Below are positions 1 to 8,162 of a DNA stretch of 64,000 nucleotides, one piece after another. Position 1 is the stretch's first letter. Every line of letters starts with the position of its first letter. Source of the DNA: an uncultured Myxococcales bacterium (lineage in GTDB: Bacteria > Myxococcota > Myxococcia > Myxococcales > Myxococcaceae); the NCBI GenBank assembly GCA_937980205.1, contig CALJKW010000071.1, forward strand, positions 1-64,000, read 5' to 3'. Below the pieces are notes generated by a model. That model was given only the letters and a program-made list of their open reading frames with translations, was not told where the DNA came from and did not search any database. The position numbers and the translations under genes were made by a program.

Positions 1-160
1 CGCCGACGTCGCTCTTCAGCTCGCCGACGTCGCTCTTCAAGCCGCCGACGTCGCTCTTCAAGCCGCCGAAGTCGGTCTTCAGCTCGCCGAAGTCGGTCTT
101 CAGCTCGCCGAAGTCGGTCTTCAGCTGACCGACGTCGCTCTTCAGCTCGCCGACGTGGCT
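1..160 (-). repeat. 21-bp tandem repeats encoding coiled-coil heptads
   Basis: About seven tandem 21-bp units, read on the minus strand as the heptad K-[ST]-D-[VF]-G-[EGQ]-L. The units are in frame with the truncated gene that starts at 280 and run off the window edge. They differ mainly in GAC GTC versus GAC TTC (Val/Phe) and in Glu, Gly or Gln at position six. The near identity of neighbours suggests recent expansion by slippage or unequal exchange. Confidence 0.85.
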
Positions 161-280
161 CTGCAGCTGGCCGACGCTGGCAGTGAGCCCGTCGACGCTC
201 GTCTTGAGATCGTCGACGACGCGGAGCTTGTCTCGCACTTCGACGAGCAGCTCCTCGATGTGATCTTCTTTCCCCGCCAT
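1..280 (-). CDS. Heptad-repeat coiled-coil protein, C-terminus outside window
   Basis: The reading frame opens with ATG at 280 (MAGKEDHIEELL) and stays open to the window edge, so the C-terminus is missing. The first 35 residues look like an amphipathic helix (EELLVEVRDKL). After them comes a monotonous seven-residue repeat of the type K-S/T-D-V/F-G-E-L, with hydrophobic residues at positions expected for a coiled coil. There is no signal peptide, so the protein is probably cytoplasmic. Similar low-complexity proteins are usually annotated as hypothetical, and I cannot assign a function. The repeat is perfect enough that its length may vary between strains. Confidence 0.7.
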   Translation of the reverse strand, partial: MAGKEDHIEELLVEVRDKLRVVDDLKTSVDGLTASVGQLQSHVGELKSDVGQLKTDFGELKTDFGELKTDFGGLKSDVGGLKSDVGELKSDVG

Positions 281-397
281 CGCAGTGTCTCCACCTTACG
301 AGAAGACGGCGGCCCCCGGGAATGCCGGTTCAGTTGGTCCGTGATGCCAGCAAGCTTTCCATAGGGGGCCGAGGGCCGCCGTCAGTGCCTCAGGCTC

Positions 398-790
398 TCA
401 CCGCTTCGGAGCCGTCGCCGCGCGCCCCTGCGCCGGCTTCCCCTCCTCCGTCGCGATGCCTTCGGCGGTCGTCACCTTGAGCGTCGTCGGCCCGCTCACC
501 GTGAGGTGAGCTTTGAGCTTCTCGAGCTTCTTCTTCCCGAACCCCTTCACCTTCACGAGGTCCTCGGGCCGCGTGAACGGAGTCTTCGTCCGGTACGCGA
601 TGATCCGCTCGGCGGCCTTCGGCCCCACGCCCGGCATCTGGTCGAGCTGCGCGGCGGTCGCGGTGTTGAGGTTCAGCACCCCGCTCAGCACCTTGCTGCT
701 CGCCTTGCGGCCGCCGGCGTACGCCGCGGTCGCGCCCATCATCGAAATGCCCACGGCCATCACCGCGAGCGTCGTCATCAGCTTCTTCAT
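398..790 (-). CDS. ComEA-like helix-hairpin-helix protein, secreted or membrane-tethered
   Basis: 130 residues from ATG 790. An N-terminal signal peptide or anchor (MKKLMTTLAVMAVGIS...) is followed by a tandem helix-hairpin-helix region: LNLNTATAAQLDQMPGVGPK, then IIAYR...PFTRPEDLVKVKGFGKK. This is the layout of ComEA-type DNA-binding proteins, which bind double-stranded DNA non-specifically at the cell surface during transformation. The C-terminal 35 residues are Thr/Ala/Lys-rich and not part of the fold. The start is set by the end of the upstream gene: the stop codon at 793-795 is separated from this ATG by two bases, so the two genes are very probably co-transcribed. Many bacteria carry short ComEA-like proteins unrelated to competence, so the role in DNA uptake is inferred. 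Confidence 0.8.
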   Translation of the reverse strand: MKKLMTTLAVMAVGISMMGATAAYAGGRKASSKVLSGVLNLNTATAAQLDQMPGVGPKAAERIIAYRTKTPFTRPEDLVKVKGFGKKKLEKLKAHLTVSGPTTLKVTTAEGIATEEGKPAQGRAATAPKR

Positions 791-792
791 CG

Positions 793-1044
793 TCAGTGCC
801 CTCCCATCGACTGCGGAGCGACGGAGACCGGCGCGCTCGCCGGCTCTTCCCGCCGCTGGTTGTTGTCGTACTTCTGCCTCGGCGGCATCTCGCGGATGTG
901 CAGGTGCCCATCGAGGGGCAGCACATCCAACTGCAGGCTCATCGAGTCGTCCGGCTGCACGAACGCGACGCCCGCTTTGATCCACAACGTATTCCCCTTC
1001 ACGTTGCGGATCGCGAACACCGAGTACCTCTTCCCTGGTGCCAA
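793..1044 (-). CDS. Small conserved protein of unknown function
   Basis: The proposed start is TTG 1044, because AAGGAG lies six bases upstream; the frame is open further upstream but has no good start there. The 83-residue product begins MAPGKRYSVFAIR and contains NVKGNTLWIKAGVAFV, LDVLPLDGHLHIRE and a polar tail ending near MGGH. It has no membrane segment or signal peptide. The compact beta-rich pattern resembles a family of short hypothetical proteins that I remember from myxobacteria, but no function is known to me. It overlaps nothing and ends two bases before the ComEA-like gene, so the pair forms an operon. The start choice is the weakest part of this call. Confidence 0.6.
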   Translation of the reverse strand: MAPGKRYSVFAIRNVKGNTLWIKAGVAFVQPDDSMSLQLDVLPLDGHLHIREMPPRQKYDNNQRREEPASAPVSVAPQSMGGH

Positions 1045-1221
1045 CTTCCTCTCCTTGTCACCCGCTGCCCCGATGGCAGCGGCGACGCGGGAAGAGCAGG
1101 CCGCGTGCGCAGCCCGGCGCTTCGGATCAACTCGCCACACCCCGGGCAAAGCGTCCCAACACGGGGATGCGAACGGGACGCTCCTACTCTCGGGCTTCAA
1201 GAACGTTAGAGTCGTCCTGTA

Positions 1222-3267
1222 GTGACGCGCTCCATCGCCATCACGCTGCTCCTGGTGCTCGCCGGGTGCCGCGACCGCATCAACCCCTCCGGCGGGGGCT
1301 TGCGCCTCGGCCAGACGCGCGTCGAGTTCCCCGCCGCCTACGTCGGGCAGACGAAGTCCCTCGAGCTCGAGGTCACGAACACCGGAGCGGCCACGCGCTC
1401 GGCGAGCATCGCGACGTCGCTTCCCTTTCAAACCCACGACGAGGGCATCGACGTCCCGGGCGCCTCGACCGTCGCCCTGAAGCTCTCGTTCGCGCCCGAC
1501 TCGGTCGGCACGTTCGAGAAGCTGCTCGTGCTCGAAGCCGACGACGGCATCATCCACGAGGCGCTGCTCGTCGGGACCGCGCAGCCTCCGCCCGACTGCG
1601 TGCCGTCGAGCCCCTGCCGCAGCTCGCGCTTCGACCTCGCGACCGGCGCGTGCATCGAGACCGCCGCGAACGAAGGCATCGAGTGCTCGTCGAGCAACGC
1701 GTGCTACCTCACCGCGCAGTGCGTGCAGGGCCAGTGCGTCGGTACCGTTCGAAGCTGCGACGACCAGAACGCCTGCACCACCGACCTCTGCGACGCGCAG
1801 AAGGGCTGCGTGCACTTCGAGGCGACGGCGAGGTGCGCGGCTCCGCCCGACCCGTGCCACGTCTCTGCGTGCGACCCGGTGAAGGGGTGCACGTTCGTCG
1901 ACGCGGTCGACGGCACGCGCTGCGGCCCGTCCGACTGCTCCACCGCGCGGGTCTGCATCCTCGGCCAGTGCAAGGAGCTGCCCGTTCCCGAGGGCGCCCT
2001 CTGCGGAGACCCCAGCCCCTGCCAGCCCCGCGGCCGCTGCGTCGCGAACGTCTGCCAGCGCCCTCCGCCGACGGGGCTCGCGACCGCGTGGACGGTCTGG
2101 GCGCCCGAGGGCGAAGCCGTCGCCTGGGACTCGCTCGCGGACGAGGACGGCAACATCTACTGGCGCGAGTACGTGCCGGGCTCCGAGCGCTCGCGCATCG
2201 TCTCGGTGAGCCCCACCGGCGCGCGTCGCTGGTCGCAAGAGGTCGTGCAGCTGCGCCAGCTCGCCGTGATGAACGGCATGCTCATCGCGCGCTTCATCGA
2301 TCGCTACCAGGCGCGCCAGCTCACCGACGGCGCCCTCGTCTGGGAGCGCCTGCTCAACACCCCTCAAGAGCAGGCCGAGGCACGCACCTTCGCCCGCGGC
2401 GTCGGAGGCTCGGTCTACGTCGGCTACGTCCGCTTCGACGGCGGCACCTTCGGCACCACCGTCGCGTCGCTCAACGTCTTCAACGGCGCGCAGCTGTGGA
2501 GCACGCAGCTGCCCGAGCAGGCCATCGACTACCAGACGATGCCCGCCGACGAGGGCGGGTACCTCTATTTCGGCACGTGGAGCCGCGACAACCGCCGCCG
2601 CTACCTGAGCCTGAGCCCGACCGGGCAGCAGCGGTGGCAGTTCACGACGACGCGGGCGTCTCCGGCGGCGGTGTTCGGCGGGCGCGCGTACCACTGGGAC
2701 CACTGGCTCTCCGAGACCGCCGACGGCGGCTGGGTGAACGAGGAGGACCCCGCGCTGCAGACCAGCGGCTACCCGCGGCTCGCGCTCGGCGCCATCAGCT
2801 TCGTGGGCACGATGCCGCTGCCGGCCGACGCGGGAGTGTGCCCGCAGCCGGCGGCTCCGCCCGAGGTGATGAGGCTCACGCGCGTCGACCCCGCCACGTC
2901 GAAGGTGAAGTGGATGCTCGACATCGCCTCTCCCGACGCCGGCGGACGGCAGATTACGAACACCGTCCTCACCTCGACGAACAGCGTCATCTTTTCGCAG
3001 AGCATCGACTACTGCGACCGGCCGGGGACGCCGCACGTGCTGCGCGAGGTGTCTCCGTCGGGCGAGCCGGGGTTCTCGTGCATGTTGCCGGGGAACGAGG
3101 CGTACCTCGGCGAAGGGCTGCTCACCGGCGGGCGGTGGATCGCGGCGCTGAGGTCGCCGGATGGAGGAATGGGCGTGAGGGCCATCGAGCTGCCTGGGTT
3201 CGCGTTGCCGGAGCGTGGCTGGGCGACGGCGTGGGGGAGCTCCGCGCGCGACAACCACGCGCGCTGA
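1222..3267 (+). CDS. Lipoprotein with Ig-like domain, Cys-rich region and beta-propeller
   Basis: 681 residues from GTG 1222. The N-terminus is a lipoprotein signal (SIAITLLLVLAGC, Cys 16). Residues 30-125 look like an Ig-like choice-of-anchor/ASPM-SPD2-Hydin domain (VEFPAAYVGQTKSLELEVTNTG). Residues about 130-290 carry many paired cysteines in repeats of the CVQGQC and ACTTDLCDAQKGCVH kind. The rest resembles a PQQ/WD-type propeller reporting on blades such as GARRWSQEV and AQLWSTQLPE. This architecture is common among myxobacterial outer-surface lipoproteins whose role is unknown. The gene is divergent from the ComEA-like pair and is followed by the first palindromic repeat element. Confidence 0.85.
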   Translation: MTRSIAITLLLVLAGCRDRINPSGGGLRLGQTRVEFPAAYVGQTKSLELEVTNTGAATRSASIATSLPFQTHDEGIDVPGASTVALKLSFAPDSVGTFEKLLVLEADDGIIHEALLVGTAQPPPDCVPSSPCRSSRFDLATGACIETAANEGIECSSSNACYLTAQCVQGQCVGTVRSCDDQNACTTDLCDAQKGCVHFEATARCAAPPDPCHVSACDPVKGCTFVDAVDGTRCGPSDCSTARVCILGQCKELPVPEGALCGDPSPCQPRGRCVANVCQRPPPTGLATAWTVWAPEGEAVAWDSLADEDGNIYWREYVPGSERSRIVSVSPTGARRWSQEVVQLRQLAVMNGMLIARFIDRYQARQLTDGALVWERLLNTPQEQAEARTFARGVGGSVYVGYVRFDGGTFGTTVASLNVFNGAQLWSTQLPEQAIDYQTMPADEGGYLYFGTWSRDNRRRYLSLSPTGQQRWQFTTTRASPAAVFGGRAYHWDHWLSETADGGWVNEEDPALQTSGYPRLALGAISFVGTMPLPADAGVCPQPAAPPEVMRLTRVDPATSKVKWMLDIASPDAGGRQITNTVLTSTNSVIFSQSIDYCDRPGTPHVLREVSPSGEPGFSCMLPGNEAYLGEGLLTGGRWIAALRSPDGGMGVRAIELPGFALPERGWATAWGSSARDNHAR

Positions 3268-3278
3268 GGAGGCAGACG

Positions 3279-3375
3279 CCGGGGACGGCTTCACGTTCAC
3301 GCGGCGACGTGAACGTGAACGTGAACGACTCGACGGGCCCGGGTGCGTTCACCGGGACGTTCACCGGAACGTGAA
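3279..3375 (+). repeat. Palindromic hexamer/core element, copy 1
   Basis: The intergenic element begins with CCGGGGACG (3279-3287), continues with GTGAAC-type hexamers (about 3290-3326), then an 18-bp core GACTCGACGGGCCCGGGT (3327-3344), then hexamers of the opposite sense (GTTCAC, about 3346-3375). The arms can pair around the core. The same 9-mer and core recur at 4709-4910, and around the core copies 1 and 2 match over about 31 bases. It sits between a lipoprotein gene and a downstream gene in the same direction. Confidence 0.75.
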
Positions 3376-3415
3376 GGGGAACGGCGCGTACGGCCGGGTT
3401 TGGTGATAGCCGTCG

Positions 3416-4318
3416 ATGGCGATGGCTCTTGCCCTTCGACTCGCGACGGACGCCGAGAAGATTCAGCGCGACCACGTCACGTTTCCCGAGTGGGGCACGC
3501 GGCTCACGTTGGACCAGTACCTCGAGCGCGAGCGGGTGCTGCGCGAGCATCCCTTCTCGCGCGGCATGCGCACCTGGCTGCTCGTCGACGGCGGCGACGT
3601 GCTCGGCTCGTGCGAGACCTTCGACAACGTCTCGCGCGTCGGCTCGGCGGCGGGCACGAGCTGGTCCATCGCCTCGGTCTACGTCGAGGAGCAGTTCCGC
3701 GGCCGCGGCTACGCCAGCCGCTTGATGGACCTGCTCGGCGTCGAAGCCGAGCGGCAGGGGCGGCAGGCGTGCGTCCTCTTCTCCGACGTCGGCCTTCGCA
3801 TCTACGAGCGCGCCGGCTTCGTCGCAGTCCCCGCGACCACCGACTGGGTGCTCGCGCCGCGCGAGGCCGAGGTCCCCGCCTGCGACACCTGGGTGCCTTC
3901 GCTCGGCGAGCCGCCGGCGAAGGTGCTGCAGCTCGACCCGACGACGGAGCAGCTCGACTGGGCCCACGCCCGCGAGCGGCTCTACGCGAAGTTCCTCTCG
4001 CGCCGCGCGCCCGCGGTGCACTCCGCTGCGGTGGGCGACGCCCGCGCCACCTGGGCCGCGTACTTCAAGGCGAACGAGCTCATCGTGCTGTGGCTGCAGG
4101 TCGGCTCGGCCGACGACACCGCGGCCGTCCTCGACGTCGCGCGCGCCGAGGCGCACCGCTGCGGGCTCGAGCGCGTGCGCCTGTGGGCTCCCGACGGAGC
4201 CGCGCCGCCCCCTGCCGCGGCGGCGGAAAATCGCAAGGACGAACTTCCGATGGTGCGGGCCTGTGCTCCTCACCGCATCGAATCGTGGAGACAGGTGCAA
4301 CGCGCGCTCTGGGTGTGA
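3416..4318 (+). CDS. GNAT-family N-acetyltransferase
   Basis: 300 residues from ATG 3416 (an in-frame ATG also lies at 3422). The acetyl-CoA-binding motif A is clear: ASVYVEEQFRGRGYASRLMDLL, with the R/Q-x-x-G-x-G/A signature at RGRGYA, near residues 93-100. It is followed by the beta5/alpha4 region VGLRIYERAGFVAVP. The C-terminal half (about residues 150-300) is an added domain of the kind seen in LYC1-like acetyltransferases of fungi and bacteria, so the substrate may be a lysine or small amine, but that is inference. There is no membrane segment. The next gene begins 16 bases downstream and may be co-transcribed. Confidence 0.8.
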   Translation: MAMALALRLATDAEKIQRDHVTFPEWGTRLTLDQYLERERVLREHPFSRGMRTWLLVDGGDVLGSCETFDNVSRVGSAAGTSWSIASVYVEEQFRGRGYASRLMDLLGVEAERQGRQACVLFSDVGLRIYERAGFVAVPATTDWVLAPREAEVPACDTWVPSLGEPPAKVLQLDPTTEQLDWAHARERLYAKFLSRRAPAVHSAAVGDARATWAAYFKANELIVLWLQVGSADDTAAVLDVARAEAHRCGLERVRLWAPDGAAPPPAAAAENRKDELPMVRACAPHRIESWRQVQRALWV

Positions 4319-4334
4319 GGTACGCTTCGGCCCC

Positions 4335-4703
4335 GTGCAGCGCTTGATCCTGGTGTCCGACGACGAGCCAACGGTCGCTGACTCCCTCAAGAAGGCCGCA
4401 GCCAACCTCGACGTCTCCGTGCTCACCGAGCTGCAGGGCAAGGTCGTCGACCGCGCTCGCAAAGAGAAGCCCGACCTCGTCGTCCTCGACATTCAGCAGA
4501 AGAACGCGCTCGAGACGCTGTCGCTGCTGAAGACCGGCAGGAACACGAAGGACATTCCCGTCATCGTGATTGCGAGAGATGACGCGCCCGAGCTGCGGGA
4601 CATGGCGCTCGAGGTCGGCGCCGACGGGTTCATTCCCAAGCCGCTCGGGAAGGATTTTCTGCCCAAGCTGCTGCTGTTCCTGTCTGGGCGGAAGGTTCGC
4701 TAG
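4335..4703 (+). CDS. Stand-alone response-regulator receiver (CheY-like)
   Basis: 122 residues from GTG 4335 (VQRLILVSDDEPTV); the frame is open further upstream but that part overlaps the acetyltransferase gene. The acidic pocket is SDDE at residues 8-11. The probable phospho-acceptor is the Asp in LVVLDIQQ, near residue 53. The conserved Lys is in FIPKPLGKDF, near residue 105. The usual Thr/Ser of strand 4 appears as Ala (VIVIARDD), which may weaken phosphorylation switching. There is no output domain, so it probably acts through protein contacts. The partner kinase is not adjacent. It ends at the large inverted-repeat region and converges with the minus-strand operon. Confidence 0.75.
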   Translation: MQRLILVSDDEPTVADSLKKAAANLDVSVLTELQGKVVDRARKEKPDLVVLDIQQKNALETLSLLKTGRNTKDIPVIVIARDDAPELRDMALEVGADGFIPKPLGKDFLPKLLLFLSGRKVR

Positions 4704-4708
4704 AGCTG

Positions 4709-4910
4709 CCGGGGACGTTGACGCCGACGCCGACGTTGACACCGACGGGGACGGGGACGACTCGACGGGCCCGGGTGCGTTCACCGGAACGTTCACAGGT
4801 ACGTTGGCGGGGACGTGGAGCGTTCACCTCCCCGTCAACGCCAACGTCATCGTGAACGAACCCGGGCCCGTCGAGTCGTTCACGTCCGGGTCCACGAGCC
4901 GCGTCCCCGG
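4709..4910. repeat. Head-to-head pair of palindromic hexamer/core elements (copies 2 and 3)
   Basis: This 202-bp element is bounded by the perfect inverted 9-mers CCGGGGACG (4709-4717) and CGTCCCCGG (4902-4910). It holds two inverted copies of the 18-bp core, at 4759-4776 and, reverse-complemented, at 4860-4877, surrounded by degenerate hexamers such as GACGTT, GACGCC and GTTCAC. It fills the gap between two convergent genes, and the minus-strand side starts beside a T5 run (4911-4915). It could fold into a very long hairpin and may terminate both genes. Confidence 0.75.
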
Positions 4911-4919
4911 TTTTTCGTC

Positions 4920-7610
4920 TTACGGCGCCCTCATCAGCGTGAAGTTCTCGTTCAGCGGCGTCCCCGCCGCCAAATTGATCATCTTCGTCTGCGGCAGGTA
5001 CCCGGCCTTCGACGCCGTCACTTCCCACTGCCCCACGTACAGGTTCCCGCCGAACGTGTACGTGCCCGCCCCCGTGCTCGTCGTCGAGAACAGCCCGTGG
5101 TTGATGCTGATGGTCACCCCGCTCAGCGGCGCCGACATGTTCGACGCATCGAACACCGAGCCGGACAGGTTCTCCTTCGCCGGCTCCGTGCCGACGTACA
5201 CCGTGTAGTGCCGCGCCGCCTTGGTGATGGCCCCGCGCGTGTCGCGGTTCACGATGTGGAACGTCCAGATTCCGTCCGGCGTGTTCGCGAGCAGCACCTG
5301 CTTGTTCGTGGTGAAGCTCTGCATCGACTGCGCGGGAATCGTGTCCGCGTACTTGTCGAGCACGTAGTAGTAGCCGGTGAAGTTGTCGTCCGACTGCGGG
5401 TTCGACCAGCTGAAGTACAGCGCGTTGTTCTGGTACCAGGTCCGCTGCGCCGGGTGCGACGACGAGCTCACCGTCGGCGGCTGCGTGTTCATCTGCATCG
5501 ACAGCGTCGCCTTCACCGTGCCGACGTTGAACGCCGAGTCCACGCTCACCAGGTGGAAGTAGTTCGTGCCCTGCGAGAGCTCGCTCGCGCGCACGACGTG
5601 CGTCTCCTGCTGGTGGAACGTGCCGTTGCCGTTCGCCTGGCTCGGCAGCGTGTTCGGGTCCGTCGACACCTTGTAGTAGTAGCCGTTCAGCGTCGGGTAC
5701 GGCTTGCTCCACGCGATGAACCAGTCGCCGAGCCCGTCGTTGTACCAGCGCGCCGGGTTCGGGTGGCTGCCCGACACCAGGTCGAGCGGAGGCATCGGAG
5801 ACTCCGACCTCACGCCCGTCACGCTGCCGGTGAACGCGTTCGTCGCCCCGCGCAAGAGCTTCACGCGCCCCTGCCCGCCGCCGCTGCCGCCGCTCGCCTG
5901 AATCGCGCCCGAGCCGGTGATGGTGTCCGCCGCGATGAAGATGCCGCCGCCCGAGGCCCCGCTCCCCGTCGCGTTCGACGTGATCTGCCCGCCCACCGAC
6001 ACCTGCTGCGCCACCAGCTTCAGCAGACCGCCGCCCTTCACCGCCCCGACCGCGCTGCCCTCGCTGATGGAGAGGTCATCCGACCGGTCGTACGTCCGCG
6101 ACTGCCCGGACCCGCTGCAGCTCAGCGTGGCGCCGTACCACGAGCAGAACTGCGAGATGCTCCCGCTCACGCTGCCGGCCGACCCGTAGCCCGCGCCGTT
6201 GCTCAAGGCACCGCTGTTCGGGCAGCGGCAGACGCCCGACGACGTGTACGCGCAGCACGAGCCGGTGCCCCCCGTTCCGCGCGTCTCGTCTCCCACGTCG
6301 TTCGCGTTCACGTTCGACGCGCCGTCGATGGTGATGTTGCGCGCCCGAATCTTCAGCACGCCCGACGGGCCGACCTTGAGCGAGCCGCCGTTGCGGATGA
6401 TGACGTCGTTCTTGTACGCGAGGTCGCCCTCGAGCGTCGTGGTGACGCCGTCGACGATGAGGTCGGCCTGCATGCAGTCGCCGAGGTAGCAGCCGTTCGC
6501 GCACGAGGTCGACGACGTCCAGCCGTTGCCCGCCGCGTTGCACGTCTCGGGCGTGCTGCCGTTGCAGCGCTTCGCGCCGGTGGTGCACGGGTCGGTGCAC
6601 AGGCCGCCCGTGCAGCCGACGTTGCACGTCTGGTTGTAGAGCCACGCGCTGCCGCTCGAGTTGCAGATCTCGACGTTGTTCGCGTTGCACCGCACCGCGC
6701 CCGGAGTGCACGTCGCCGCCGACGTGCACGCGCCGCCGTTGCAGGCCTGCGGGCACGACTGCGTCTGCACCCAGTTGCCGTTGCTGTCACACGTCTCCAC
6801 CGCCGGAGTCGCCGACGCGCACCGCGTCTGCCCCGCCGTGCACTTCGGAACCATCGTGCACGCGGTGTTCGGCGCCGCGCACGTCATGTTCTGAGCGCAC
6901 GCCTGCGGGAAGCTCCAGTCGGTGCAGCCGGTCGCCTGCATCACGCACGTCTGCTGCTGGCCGCCCGCCGTGCAGCGGGTCGCGTTCGCGGTGCACTGGT
7001 TCGTGCACGTGCCGCGCGGCACGCACGAGCCGCCGCTGCACACCTCGGTGTTCGCGCACATCGTCGGGCCGACCCAGTCGGTGCAGCCCGACGCCAGCGC
7101 CTTGCACTCGACGACGCCGCCCGTGTTCGAGCACGTCTTCGCGCCCGCGGTGCACTGGTTCGTGCACGTCGCGACGCACTGGCCGCCGCTGCACACGAGG
7201 CCGTTGTTGCACTGCACCGCCGCGGCGAACGAGCGGCAGCCCGTCGTGGTGTCGAGCATGCACGTGCGCACGCCGTTCGTGTCGCAGATGCTCGCGCCGT
7301 CGGTGCAGAGGTCGACGCAGGTCGCGAAGCACTTCGAGTTGAGGAAGCAGTCCTGGTCCGCGCAGTCCTTGAAGTTGTCGCCGTCGTTGTCGACGCCGTC
7401 GTCGCAGACCTCTCCGCCGGACGAGCCGCCGGTGCCGCTGCCGCCGCCCGTCGACGGGGTGCCGCCCCCGCCGCCGGTGGCGCTGCTCCCGCCGCCGGTG
7501 CCCATGTTCTCGCCGCCGCCTCCGGCCGAGGGGCCGGGCCCCATGTTGGCGCTGGAACAGCCGACGACGAGCAGACACGCGGACGCGAGCAACGGGCGGA
7601 AGAGGGCCAT
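4920..7610 (-). CDS. Very large Cys-rich cell-surface lipoprotein with C-terminal carboxypeptidase-regulatory-like domain
   Basis: 896 residues from ATG 7610; a GTG 18 bases upstream is possible, but the ATG gives the better lipoprotein signal (MALFRPLLASACLLVVGC). After a Gly/Ser linker (residues about 20-60) come about ten Cys-paired modules of the form CxxG...C (for example CTNQCTAGAKTC), then a beta-helix-like stretch (LEGDLAYKNDVIIRNGGSL). Fibronectin-like segments with SWSNPQSDDNFTGYYYVLDK follow, and a C-terminal SGVTISI...GTYTF...VTASKAGY domain of the carboxypeptidase-regulatory (transthyretin-like) type. The layout resembles myxobacterial surface proteins such as AgmC-like proteins, although I cannot show orthology. 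It is the last gene of a minus-strand operon, 39 bases after the FHA gene. Confidence 0.8.
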   Translation of the reverse strand: MALFRPLLASACLLVVGCSSANMGPGPSAGGGGENMGTGGGSSATGGGGGTPSTGGGSGTGGSSGGEVCDDGVDNDGDNFKDCADQDCFLNSKCFATCVDLCTDGASICDTNGVRTCMLDTTTGCRSFAAAVQCNNGLVCSGGQCVATCTNQCTAGAKTCSNTGGVVECKALASGCTDWVGPTMCANTEVCSGGSCVPRGTCTNQCTANATRCTAGGQQQTCVMQATGCTDWSFPQACAQNMTCAAPNTACTMVPKCTAGQTRCASATPAVETCDSNGNWVQTQSCPQACNGGACTSAATCTPGAVRCNANNVEICNSSGSAWLYNQTCNVGCTGGLCTDPCTTGAKRCNGSTPETCNAAGNGWTSSTSCANGCYLGDCMQADLIVDGVTTTLEGDLAYKNDVIIRNGGSLKVGPSGVLKIRARNITIDGASNVNANDVGDETRGTGGTGSCCAYTSSGVCRCPNSGALSNGAGYGSAGSVSGSISQFCSWYGATLSCSGSGQSRTYDRSDDLSISEGSAVGAVKGGGLLKLVAQQVSVGGQITSNATGSGASGGGIFIAADTITGSGAIQASGGSGGGQGRVKLLRGATNAFTGSVTGVRSESPMPPLDLVSGSHPNPARWYNDGLGDWFIAWSKPYPTLNGYYYKVSTDPNTLPSQANGNGTFHQQETHVVRASELSQGTNYFHLVSVDSAFNVGTVKATLSMQMNTQPPTVSSSSHPAQRTWYQNNALYFSWSNPQSDDNFTGYYYVLDKYADTIPAQSMQSFTTNKQVLLANTPDGIWTFHIVNRDTRGAITKAARHYTVYVGTEPAKENLSGSVFDASNMSAPLSGVTISINHGLFSTTSTGAGTYTFGGNLYVGQWEVTASKAGYLPQTKMINLAAGTPLNENFTLMRAP

Positions 7611-7649
7611 GACGCCACCCAGACCCACACCCCCGGCTTCGAGTGCAAA

Positions 7650-8159
7650 CTACTTCGCGCGGATCAGCCGCTGCAGGTACTGCCAGAAGCCGTCGGGCTC
7701 GAGGAACTGCAGCTCGACGTCTCCGACGCGCAGCCGCACCCCGCTCGAGATGGGCATGGGCGTCCGCGGCTCAAGCTGCTTGCCGCCCAAAAACGTGCCC
7801 GCCGTGCTCTTCGCGTCCACCAGCGACCAGGCCGCGCCCTTCTTCGCCGGAGCGAAGTACGCGTGAAACCGCGACACGCTGTTGTCTTCGACCGAGATGT
7901 CGTTGTTCGCGGTGCGGCCCAGCGTCACCTCGTCGGCGAACGCGTTCTTCACCGACTTCTGCACGAAGAAGAACATCGGAGCCCCGCGGCGCGGCCGCTT
8001 CGACTTCTGCCCCGCGCGGGTCGAGAACAGCAGCGGCTCTTCGGGGGTCTCCGGCGGCGCTTCCCAGACGAGCACCGGCGTGACGACCGAGCGCCGGAAG
8101 CCCGCCTCGTCACCGAGGAACTTCACCCCGAAGCTGGGCACGTCGACTGCGCCGGCCAT
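7650..8159 (-). CDS. FHA-domain protein
   Basis: 169 residues from ATG 8159. The FHA phosphothreonine-binding domain covers about residues 65-155, with the signatures EVTLGRTANNDISV, SVSRFHAYF and STAGTFLGG (the G-R, S-R-x-H and N/T-G loop positions). The N-terminal 60 residues are a separate, uncharacterised segment. There is no signal peptide, so it should act in the cytoplasm and recognise a protein phosphorylated on Thr, presumably by a Hanks-type kinase such as the one at 58109-59713 or another in the genome. It follows the SnoaL-like gene with a three-base gap, and the stop and start codons nearly touch, so it belongs to the operon that ends with the large lipoprotein. Confidence 0.85.
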   Translation of the reverse strand: MAGAVDVPSFGVKFLGDEAGFRRSVVTPVLVWEAPPETPEEPLLFSTRAGQKSKRPRRGAPMFFFVQKSVKNAFADEVTLGRTANNDISVEDNSVSRFHAYFAPAKKGAAWSLVDAKSTAGTFLGGKQLEPRTPMPISSGVRLRVGDVELQFLEPDGFWQYLQRLIRAK

Positions 8160-8162
8160 CCG

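Noticed and set aside
1..160. CRISPR array
   Set aside because: The 21-bp repeats have no spacers and translate as regular heptads in one frame.
793..3300. Long minus-strand open frame opposite the large lipoprotein
   Set aside because: Its product is Arg/Pro/Ala-rich with no domain; only its last 83 codons (793-1044) look real. It is the mirror frame of a GC-rich gene.
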